Shown here: positions 57,903 to 64,000 of the stretch, piece by piece
Position numbering within the stretch: the stretch's first letter is position 1
Layout of the letters: the number at the start of each line of letters is the position of its first letter
Source: Pedococcus aerophilus
GTDB taxonomy: Bacteria; Actinomycetota; Actinomycetes; Actinomycetales; Dermatophilaceae
Direction of reading: 5' to 3'
Assembly (NCBI RefSeq): GCF_039532215.1
Contig: NZ_BAAARN010000001.1
Span: 215,624 to 279,623, forward strand
Length of the DNA: 64,000 nt
The notes under the pieces: model-generated
The model's input: the letters and a program-made list of their open reading frames with translations, nothing else
The model's database searches: none
What the model was told of the DNA's origin: nothing
Program-made: the position numbers and the translations under genes

Positions 57903-58901
57903 TCAGCGACCGTCGCGGGCGGCAGCGAGCAGCGCGACCTCGTCGGTCGGCGCCAGCCCCGCCCGGCGCCGACGGCCCGGGCCGGACGCCAGCTCCCACG
58001 CCAGGGTGTCCTCGAGCGTGCGGGCGAGCGGCCTGGGACGCAGGCCGAGGTCACGCGCCCGGGTACCGGGGTGCGCCATCATCCCGGCGTGGTCCGGCAG
58101 CGGGAGCCACAGCGGCAGCGACCGCTCACCGGACCACGGCACGACACCGTGCCAGGTGAGCCACTCGGGCGACACCGCGACGAGCTCACCGTCGTGCCCG
58201 GCGACCTGCCGGGCGGTCTCGAGGTGGCGCAGGAGCGGCACAACGGGACCGACCGCGTCGACGACACCCGCCCGGCCGTCGCGGGCGCAGTCCACCAACC
58301 ACGCCGCGAGGTCACGCACGTCGACCACCTGCGTGCCGATGGGGGAGTCGGGCACCAGCACGGCTCCGTCGGGCGACGCCGGGTGCGCGAAGCGCAACGG
58401 CCAGTAGCCGGTGCGGTCGGTGTGGTCGCCCGGGCCGGCGACCAGTCCGGAGCGGGCCACCAGGGCTCGGTCCGGTACGGCGCGGAGCACGGCCTGCTCG
58501 CACGCCACCTTCCGCGCGCCATACGTCTCCGGGTCCTCGTCGTCCTCGGTCACCGGGTCGAGCACCGCAGCCGACTCGTCCGTCCCCGGGTGCTCGTGGG
58601 AGGCGTAGACGGACACCGAGGACACGAACACCCACGACGCGGTCCGCTCGGCGAGCGCCGCGAGGGCTCCACGGACGTGGCTCGGCTGACGGGTGAGGTC
58701 GACGACGGCGTCCCACTCGCGGTCCGCCACGTGGTCGTAGGCCCCGGGGGCATCGCGGTCCGCCCGGACGAGGTCGACGCCGTCGGGCACCGCCCCCGAC
58801 GTGCCACGGGCCAGGGCGGTCACGTCGTGCCCCTGCGCCACGGCGTGTGCCGCCAACTCTCGACCCAGCCACGCCGTCCCACCGAGCACCAGCAGCTTCA
58901 T
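57903..58901 (-). CDS. NAD-dependent epimerase/dehydratase family protein
   Basis: 332 aa extended SDR-like. N-terminal Rossmann loop LLVLGGTAWLGRELA (G-G-T-x-x-L-G), then WDAVVDLTRQPSHVRGAL, SSVSVYASHEHPG and YGARKVACEQAVL (Y-x-x-x-K). The C-terminal half is atypical and holds the substrate pocket. Similar proteins are sometimes called isoflavone-reductase-like. GGTGGAG precedes ATG 58901. It is divergent from pafA. Confidence 0.88.
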   Translation of the reverse strand: MKLLVLGGTAWLGRELAAHAVAQGHDVTALARGTSGAVPDGVDLVRADRDAPGAYDHVADREWDAVVDLTRQPSHVRGALAALAERTASWVFVSSVSVYASHEHPGTDESAAVLDPVTEDDEDPETYGARKVACEQAVLRAVPDRALVARSGLVAGPGDHTDRTGYWPLRFAHPASPDGAVLVPDSPIGTQVVDVRDLAAWLVDCARDGRAGVVDAVGPVVPLLRHLETARQVAGHDGELVAVSPEWLTWHGVVPWSGERSLPLWLPLPDHAGMMAHPGTRARDLGLRPRPLARTLEDTLAWELASGPGRRRRAGLAPTDEVALLAAARDGR

Positions 58902-58983
58902 GGCTCCACCGAAGCAGTGCCGACAGCCCGCTGTCGAGGGCGTTCGCCGCGGTCCTCGCGGACTTCGTGCCTAGAGTGGGTCC

Positions 58984-60351
58984 ATGGACCGCCGGATCTT
59001 CGGGATCGAGAACGAGTACGGCATCACGTGCACGTTCGAGGGGCAGCGCAGGCTGACGCCCGACGAGGTCGCGCGCTACCTCTTCCGCAAGGTCGTCTCG
59101 TGGGGCCGGTCCTCCAACGTCTTCCTCTCCAACGGGTCCCGGCTCTACCTCGACGTCGGTTCGCACCCGGAGTACGCCACCCCCGAGTGCGACCACGTCC
59201 GCCAGCTCGTCATCCACGACAAGGCGGGGGAGCGGATCATCGAGGGCCTGGTGGCCGACGCCCAGGAGCGCCTCACCGAGGAGGGCATCGAGGGCGAGAT
59301 CTACGTCTTCAAGAACAACACCGACTCCGCGGGCAACTCCTACGGCTGCCACGAGAACTTCCTCGTCGGCCGGGCGGGGGAGTTCCAGCAGCTGTCGGAC
59401 GTGCTGATCCCGTTCCTCGTCAGCCGCCAGATCACCAGCGGCGCGGGCAAGGTCGTGACGACGTCCAAGGGCGCGACGTACTGCGTGAGCCAGCGGGCCG
59501 ACCACATCTGGGAGGGCGTCTCCTCCGCGACCACCCGCTCGCGCCCGATCATCAACACCCGCGACGAGCCGCACGCCGACGCCGAGAAGTACCGCCGCCT
59601 GCACGTCATCGTCGGCGACTCCAACATGAGCGAGACGACGACGATGCTCAAGGTCGGGTCGGCCGACCTCGTGCTGCGGATGATCGAGGCCGGGTTGGTG
59701 GTGCGCGACCTGACTCTGGAGAACCCCATCCGCGCCATCCGCGAGATGAGCCACGACATGACCGGCCGCAAGACCGTGCGGCTGTCCAACGGTCGCGAGC
59801 TGTCCGCGCTCCAGATCCAGTCCGAGTACCTCGAGCGGGCGCAGGCGTATGCCGACCGCGAGGGCCTCGAGGACCCGATCCACAAGCAGGTCCTCGACCT
59901 GTGGGAGCGCACCCTGACCGCGGTCGACACCGGCAACCTGTCGCTCGTCGACACCGAGATCGACTGGGTCATCAAGCACAAGCTCATCACCGGGTACATG
60001 GCCAAGCACGACCTGCCGATGGAGCACCCCCGCATCGCCCAGCTCGACCTCGCCTACCACGACGTCAACCGCCAGCGCGGGGTGTTCTACCTGCTGCAGA
60101 AGCACGGCCGGGCAGCACGGCTGTGCACCGACCCCGAGGTGTTCGAGGCCAAGACGGTGCCGCCGCAGACGACGCGCGCCAAGCTGCGCGGCGACTTCAT
60201 CAAGGCCGCCCAGGAGCACCGCCGCGACTTCACCGTCGACTGGGTGCACCTCAAGCTCAACGACCAGGCCCAGCGCACCGTGCTGTGCAAGGACCCCTTC
60301 GCCGCGGTCGACGCGCGGGTCGAGCGGCTGATCGAGGGCATGCGCGGCTGA
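58984..60351 (+). CDS. pafA: Pup-protein ligase
   Basis: 455 aa. Attaches the C-terminal Glu of deamidated Pup to substrate lysines using ATP. Glutamine-synthetase-like signatures are [16 protein letters not shown] at the N-terminus, [39 protein letters not shown] and [10 protein letters not shown]. It lacks the Dop insertion. ATG 58984 lies 6 nt after TAGAGT (58972-58977), and it is thus transcribed separately from dop. Confidence 0.97.
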   Translation: MDRRIFGIENEYGITCTFEGQRRLTPDEVARYLFRKVVSWGRSSNVFLSNGSRLYLDVGSHPEYATPECDHVRQLVIHDKAGERIIEGLVADAQERLTEEGIEGEIYVFKNNTDSAGNSYGCHENFLVGRAGEFQQLSDVLIPFLVSRQITSGAGKVVTTSKGATYCVSQRADHIWEGVSSATTRSRPIINTRDEPHADAEKYRRLHVIVGDSNMSETTTMLKVGSADLVLRMIEAGLVVRDLTLENPIRAIREMSHDMTGRKTVRLSNGRELSALQIQSEYLERAQAYADREGLEDPIHKQVLDLWERTLTAVDTGNLSLVDTEIDWVIKHKLITGYMAKHDLPMEHPRIAQLDLAYHDVNRQRGVFYLLQKHGRAARLCTDPEVFEAKTVPPQTTRAKLRGDFIKAAQEHRRDFTVDWVHLKLNDQAQRTVLCKDPFAAVDARVERLIEGMRG

Positions 60352-60416
60352 CGCCGGTCAGGTGGCACACAGCGGGCGTTTCGGGCTTTGCCAGACTGCG
60401 AGGTTAGGGTGGTCGC

Positions 60417-61421
60417 TTGGTCCACCGCCCCCAGCGAAAGTCCCTCACCGTGTCTGTACGTCCCACTTCTGCCCGCCCCAGCCGCCGTCTGACGGCGATG
60501 GCTGCAGGGCTGACCGCTCTCCTGGCCCTGACGGCCTGTGGCAACTCCGACGACTCCGAGAAGGCCTCGCCGCTGGACGGCATCACGGTGACGGGGGGCA
60601 ACGACACCACCGCGCCCACCGTGGCCATCACCCCGAAGCCGTTGTCCGTCACCGAGACCACGACCCGCGTCGTCAAGGCCGGTGACGGCCCCGTCGTGAA
60701 GAACGACGAGATCGTCAGCGTCAAGTACGTCCTGCTCAACGCCAAGGACTCCTCGGTGCTCGACACCAACTTCGGCAAGCAGAACCTCGGGCTGAGCCTC
60801 GGCACCGAGACGCTGCTCCCCGGCCTGAAGAAGGGCCTGGCCAACCAGAAGGTCGGCTCCCGCGTGCTCGTCGCCGTCCCGCCGAAGGACGCCTTCGGCG
60901 AGCAGGGCAACACCGACATCAAGGTCGGTGGCACCGACACCGTCGTCTTCCTCATGGACGTCGTGTCCGTGACCAAGCCGCTGGCCAGCGCCGAGGGCAA
61001 GGCCGTCAAGCCGGCCGCGAACCTCCCCGCGGTCAAGGTCGAGAGCGGCAAGCCCGCCACCATCACCATCCCCAAGGGTGAGAAGGCCCCGACCAAGACC
61101 GTCGGCGCCAACCTCATCGAGGGTGCCGGTGCCAAGGTCGAGGCCGGCCAGACCATCCGCGTCACCTACACCGGTGCGCTCTGGAAGGACGGGAAGGTCT
61201 TCGACTCCTCCGCCAGCTCCCCGCAGGGCTACTTCGAGACCGTCATCGGCAAGCAGCAGGTCATCAAGGCCTGGGACGCCCAGCTCGTCGGCAAGACCGT
61301 CGGCAGCCGTGTCCTCATGGTCGTCCCCCCGGCCGACGGCTACGGCGCGGCCGGCAGCCCGCCCAAGATCAGCGGCACCGACACCCTGGTGTTCGTCGTC
61401 GACATCCTCGCGGCGTACTGA
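60417..61421 (+). CDS. Lipoprotein with two FKBP-type isomerase domains
   Basis: 334 aa. The signal ends in the lipobox LLALTAC-G, so Cys41 should be lipidated and the protein face outward. First FKBP domain about residues 80-185 (SVKYVLLNAKDSSVLDTNF, DTVVFLMDVVSV), second about 235-334 (RVTYTGALWKDGKVFDSS to LVFVVDILAA). The start is TTG 60417, 6 nt after TAGGGT (60405-60410); GTG 60450 is an alternative. A folding catalyst for secreted proteins. The first domain looks degenerate compared with the second. Confidence 0.87.
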   Translation: MVHRPQRKSLTVSVRPTSARPSRRLTAMAAGLTALLALTACGNSDDSEKASPLDGITVTGGNDTTAPTVAITPKPLSVTETTTRVVKAGDGPVVKNDEIVSVKYVLLNAKDSSVLDTNFGKQNLGLSLGTETLLPGLKKGLANQKVGSRVLVAVPPKDAFGEQGNTDIKVGGTDTVVFLMDVVSVTKPLASAEGKAVKPAANLPAVKVESGKPATITIPKGEKAPTKTVGANLIEGAGAKVEAGQTIRVTYTGALWKDGKVFDSSASSPQGYFETVIGKQQVIKAWDAQLVGKTVGSRVLMVVPPADGYGAAGSPPKISGTDTLVFVVDILAAY

Positions 61422-61427
61422 GCCACC

Positions 61428-61489
61428 GCGGCCCAGGGCCGCACCCGTCGCAGCCATCGGGCTGCACCCGTCGCGGCCCTTCCGGCCGC
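61428..61489 (+). repeat. Three tandem hairpins separated by ACCCGTC
   Basis: Hairpins at 61428-61442 (GCGGCC/GGCCGC), 61450-61465 (GCAGCC/GGCTGC) and 61473-61489 (GCGGCC/GGCCGC) are separated by identical 7-nt spacers ACCCGTC (61443-61449, 61466-61472). The stem change G to A on one side is matched by C to T on the other. It may be a terminator array or an RNA structure protecting the upstream message. Confidence 0.6.
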
Positions 61490-61514
61490 ACCACCCCCAC
61501 CGAAGGAGCACCAG

Positions 61515-61901
61515 ATGGGTTTCGACCCCAAGACCACCAAGCCCGAGATCGACTTCCCCGGCGACGCGGCTCCCACCGAGCTCGTCATCGAGGACATCAC
61601 CGAGGGTGACGGCCAGGAGGCCGGCGCCGGCGACACCATCTCGGCCCACTACGTCGGCGTGGCCCACTCCACCGGCGAGGAGTTCGACGCCTCGTGGAAC
61701 CGCGGCGCGCCCCTGGACTTCCGCCTCGGCGTGGGCCAGGTCATCCGCGGCTGGGACGAGGGCATCGTCGGCATGAAGGTCGGCGGACGCCGCAAGCTCG
61801 TCATCCCCGCGCACCTCGCGTACGGCGACCGCGGTGCGGGCGGCGCGATCAAGCCCGGCGAGACCCTGATCTTCGTGGTCGACCTCGTGGACGTCCGCTG
61901 A
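61515..61901 (+). CDS. FKBP-type peptidyl-prolyl isomerase
   Basis: 128 aa, a minimal cytosolic FKBP. Core motifs: AHYVGVAHSTGEEFDASWNRG, FRLGVGQVIRGWDEGIVGMKVGGRRKLVIP, AYGDRGAGGAIKPGETLIFVVDLVDV. Catalyses Xaa-Pro isomerisation. AAGGAG lies 6 nt before ATG 61515. It is in tandem with the lipoprotein gene and close to pafA/pafB, where FKBP genes often occur in actinobacteria. Confidence 0.96.
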   Translation: MGFDPKTTKPEIDFPGDAAPTELVIEDITEGDGQEAGAGDTISAHYVGVAHSTGEEFDASWNRGAPLDFRLGVGQVIRGWDEGIVGMKVGGRRKLVIPAHLAYGDRGAGGAIKPGETLIFVVDLVDVR

Positions 61902-61944
61902 GCGCGGACCCCTCGACGGTCCGCAACGGACCACCGGCCGGTCC

Positions 61945-63060
61945 TCAGCCGGCAGCACCTTCCAGCAGCCGGGCGGCATACCGCCCGGCTGCTGCGCTGT
62001 AGAGGAAGGCGGCACGGTCCTCGTCCAGGCCGCGGCCCATCGTCGACAGCCGCACGGGGCTGCCGCGCAGCGCCGCGTCCAGCCCGTCCTCCTCGACCTG
62101 CTCGACGGTCAGCGTGCCGGTCGCCCCGGCGGCCAGCTCCTGGGCCTGTCGCAGGACCAGCTCGCCCAGCTCCCCGGTCGGGTGGGTGGCGACCAGGGCC
62201 GCCGGGACCAGGCAGATGCGTCCGTAGGCCGTGCGGCTGTGGTGGGAGATGCCGCGGTGCCGCTCGCGGGCATCGGCCTCCGAGACGCGCAGGGCCGCGA
62301 CCCCACGACCGTGCAGGGTGGACGCGGCGTTGAGGGCCTCTCCGGCGGCGACACCGGTGTAGCCCCACGTCGTGCCGGTGCCGACGTTGCCCGGCCCCTG
62401 GATGACGACCGCGACGTCGGCACCCAGGACGTGCCGGGCGGCCAGCAGGCCGGAGTGCAGGGTGACGGCCTCGTGCTCACCGCCGTACGCCTGTCCCACC
62501 GTCACGGTGCCGTGCAACCAGCCCGCCTCGAGCAGGCCGGCGACCGCCCGCGAGAAGGCGATCGGCAGCGCCCCGCCGTCGGTCATGAGGTAGACCACGC
62601 GGGCGTCCGGGCGCTCGGCGAGCAGCCCGGCGAGGACGGCCGGAAGGGCGGAGTGGAGGTCGGCGACGACGACCGGCATCCCGAGCAGGTCGCCGGCGTC
62701 GGCCGCGCCCGAGGTCAGCGCCGCGTGGTGGGGGCTGTCCTGCTCGTCGACGGCCATGAACATCTGCTGCTGCGGCGTGTACCGCGCCTTGACGATGTGG
62801 CCCTGCCCCGAGGGCGGGTCGGCAGGCAGCCGCTCGGGGACGGCGACGACGAAGGCCAGCCCGCCGGTGCCCAGTCCGCGCAGCAGCGCCGACGCGTTGA
62901 GCAGGACCCGGTCCCCGACCTCGGGCTCGCCGACGAGGGCCGTGTAGGCCAGGGCGCGCACGACGTCACCGTCGCCGCCGGCCAGCTGCACCGCATACTC
63001 GACGGCGCCCGGCCACCGGCCGCGCACCTGCTGGACCGTGCCCTCGCGCCACTGCATCAC
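61945..63060 (-). CDS. DUF3866 family protein
   Basis: 371 aa from GTG 63060. QWREGTVQQVRGRWPGAVEY and VYLMTDGGALPIAFSRAV, VVIQGPGNVGTGTTWGY are typical of DUF3866, an actinobacterial family usually found by pafA/pafB; function unknown. GTG 63060 is 7 nt after TACTCT (63068-63073, minus); the frame to 63159 runs over the divergent pafB promoter and is rejected. Confidence 0.88.
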   Translation of the reverse strand: MMQWREGTVQQVRGRWPGAVEYAVQLAGGDGDVVRALAYTALVGEPEVGDRVLLNASALLRGLGTGGLAFVVAVPERLPADPPSGQGHIVKARYTPQQQMFMAVDEQDSPHHAALTSGAADAGDLLGMPVVVADLHSALPAVLAGLLAERPDARVVYLMTDGGALPIAFSRAVAGLLEAGWLHGTVTVGQAYGGEHEAVTLHSGLLAARHVLGADVAVVIQGPGNVGTGTTWGYTGVAAGEALNAASTLHGRGVAALRVSEADARERHRGISHHSRTAYGRICLVPAALVATHPTGELGELVLRQAQELAAGATGTLTVEQVEEDGLDAALRGSPVRLSTMGRGLDEDRAAFLYSAAAGRYAARLLEGAAG

Positions 63061-63112
63061 GACACGCAGAGTAGTCACGGACGCCGCCCACCACTCCGGT
63101 AGCGTCGTGCGG

Positions 63113-64000
63113 GTGAGTTCACCCACCGGCCCGGCGGCCAAGACCGAGCGCCTGCTCAACCTCGTGCTCTGCCTGCTCTACACCCGTCGGCCGCTGCCGA
63201 AGTCCAAGATCCGCGACATCGTGCCGCAGTACGGCGACGCCGCCAGCGACGAGGCCTTCGACCGGATGTTCGAGCGCGACAAGGACGAGCTGCGCGAGCT
63301 CGGCATCCCGCTCGTCACCGCCGAGATCGGCGGCGTGTGGGACGACGAGGTGGGCTACCGCATCGACCAGCGCGAGTACGCCCTGCCGGACATCGAGTTC
63401 GAGCCCGACGAGCTCGCCGTCCTCGGCCTCGCCAGCCGCACGTGGGCGCACGCCTCGCTCGCCGGACCGGCCGCCCAGGCGCTGCGCAAGCTCAAGGCCG
63501 CCGGCATCGAGCGCGACGGCGACTCCCTCATCGGGATCGAGCCGCGGCTCGGCACGAGCGAGCCGGCCTTCGAGCCGGTGAAGAACGCCGTCGTCGGCCA
63601 GCAGACGATCTCCTTCGGCTACCGCACCGGCGGCCAGGGCGAGGTCAACACCCGCACCGTGCAGCCGTGGGGCCTCGCCTCGTGGCACGGGCGCTGGTAC
63701 CTCACCGGCTTCGACCTCGACCGCGAGGCACCGCGCGTCTTCCGCCTCTCGCGCATCGACGGAGCCGTGTCCGTCGTCCGCAGGGCCGAGCCCTACGTCG
63801 TGCCGGCCGACCACCGGGCGCAGGAGATGATCCGCACCACCGTGGGCGAGCAGGCGCCCCGCAGCGCGGTCCTGCGCGTCCGCGACGGGCGCGGCCAGTC
63901 GCTGCGCCGTCGGGGGACGCCCACCACCGACCTCGGGACCGAGACAGCGCTCGCCGAGGCCACCTCCGAGGCCGCCCCTGCTGACCGGGGGGAGTGGACC
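63113..64000 (+). CDS. pafB: PafB, WYL-domain regulator (3' end outside window)
   Basis: At least 296 codons, open to the window end. An N-terminal HTH (KTERLLNLVLCLLYTRRPL, KSKIRDIVPQYG) is followed by the WYL domain with WHGRWYLTGFDLDRE. PafB with PafC activates mycobacterial DNA-damage genes independently of LexA; pafC is expected next. GTG 63113 lies 7 nt after TAGCGT (63100-63105). Divergent from DUF3866. Confidence 0.92.
   Translation, partial: MSSPTGPAAKTERLLNLVLCLLYTRRPLPKSKIRDIVPQYGDAASDEAFDRMFERDKDELRELGIPLVTAEIGGVWDDEVGYRIDQREYALPDIEFEPDELAVLGLASRTWAHASLAGPAAQALRKLKAAGIERDGDSLIGIEPRLGTSEPAFEPVKNAVVGQQTISFGYRTGGQGEVNTRTVQPWGLASWHGRWYLTGFDLDREAPRVFRLSRIDGAVSVVRRAEPYVVPADHRAQEMIRTTVGEQAPRSAVLRVRDGRGQSLRRRGTPTTDLGTETALAEATSEAAPADRGEWT

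Noticed and set aside
56523-60407. 1294-codon open frame on the plus strand
   Set aside because: It is antisense or out of frame to prx, hydrolase, epimerase and pafA, is rich in Arg/Gly/Val/His, and has no recognisable domain. A GC-rich shadow.

Overview
This is a contiguous stretch of a high-GC actinobacterial chromosome. It carries a complete Pup-proteasome gene set (arc, dop, pup, prcB, prcA, pafA, and the start of pafB), a mycothiol biosynthesis gene (mshC), F420-type luciferase-like oxidoreductases, an actinobacterial glgC/glgA pair and many actinobacteria-restricted families (DUF3090, SCO1664, DUF3866, DUF5703, DUF3054). Together with a cyanophycin synthetase/cyanophycinase pair this points to Micrococcales, plausibly Intrasporangiaceae; the genus is a guess. 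Coding density is very high. There is no rRNA, CRISPR array, insertion sequence or prophage; the only RNA gene seen is one tRNA-Leu.

Layout. 0.1-8.5 kb: storage polymers (cphA, cphB, glgC, glgA) with serB and an LLM oxidoreductase. 8.5-14.8 kb: CYTH protein, ABC ATPase, NfeD plus SPFH membrane pair, two TSUP permeases, an RNA methyltransferase. 14.8-21.7 kb: PEBP, a HipA-like kinase/DUF3037 pair, a MarR-MFS cassette with a perfect operator, a peroxiredoxin, an ATP-dependent DNA ligase, alanine dehydrogenase. 22.3-22.5 kb: tRNA-Leu(GAG) followed by an odd duplication of its own 3' end and terminator. 22.5-27.6 kb: M20 peptidase, a LAXTG-type surface protein, small proteins, oxidoreductases. 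27.7-46.6 kb: uppP, corA, the phosphatase/DUF3090/SCO1664/mshC block, PAC2 protein, HAD hydrolase, RecB-like nuclease, metH, site-2 protease, SGNH hydrolase, trmI, arc, MFS. As far as I remember, the order uppP to pafB resembles the Mycobacterium tuberculosis Rv2136c-Rv2096c region. 46.3-51.7 kb: an iron-box-controlled AMP-ligase/carrier/acyltransferase fusion, DUF3054, a divergent PRPP synthetase, a lipase. 51.7-64 kb: dop-pup-prcB-prcA, then detoxification enzymes, pafA, two FKBP isomerases, DUF3866 and pafB (cut by the window end).

How the genes act together: Dop deamidates the Gln-ending Pup, PafA ligates it to target lysines, Arc unfolds pupylated proteins, and PrcA/PrcB degrade them. 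Mycothiol synthesis, two peroxiredoxins and mycothiol-era redox enzymes surround this block.

A regulatory theme runs through the window: by my reading 31 genes start 6-8 nt after a TANNNT hexamer, which is the layout of leaderless transcription in Actinobacteria. I used it to choose several start codons. Less expected features are a 15-codon leaderless ORF coupled to dop, two genes whose only sensible start is a CTG overlapping the upstream stop, a 298-bp convergent gene overlap, and a row of three covarying hairpins between the FKBP genes.
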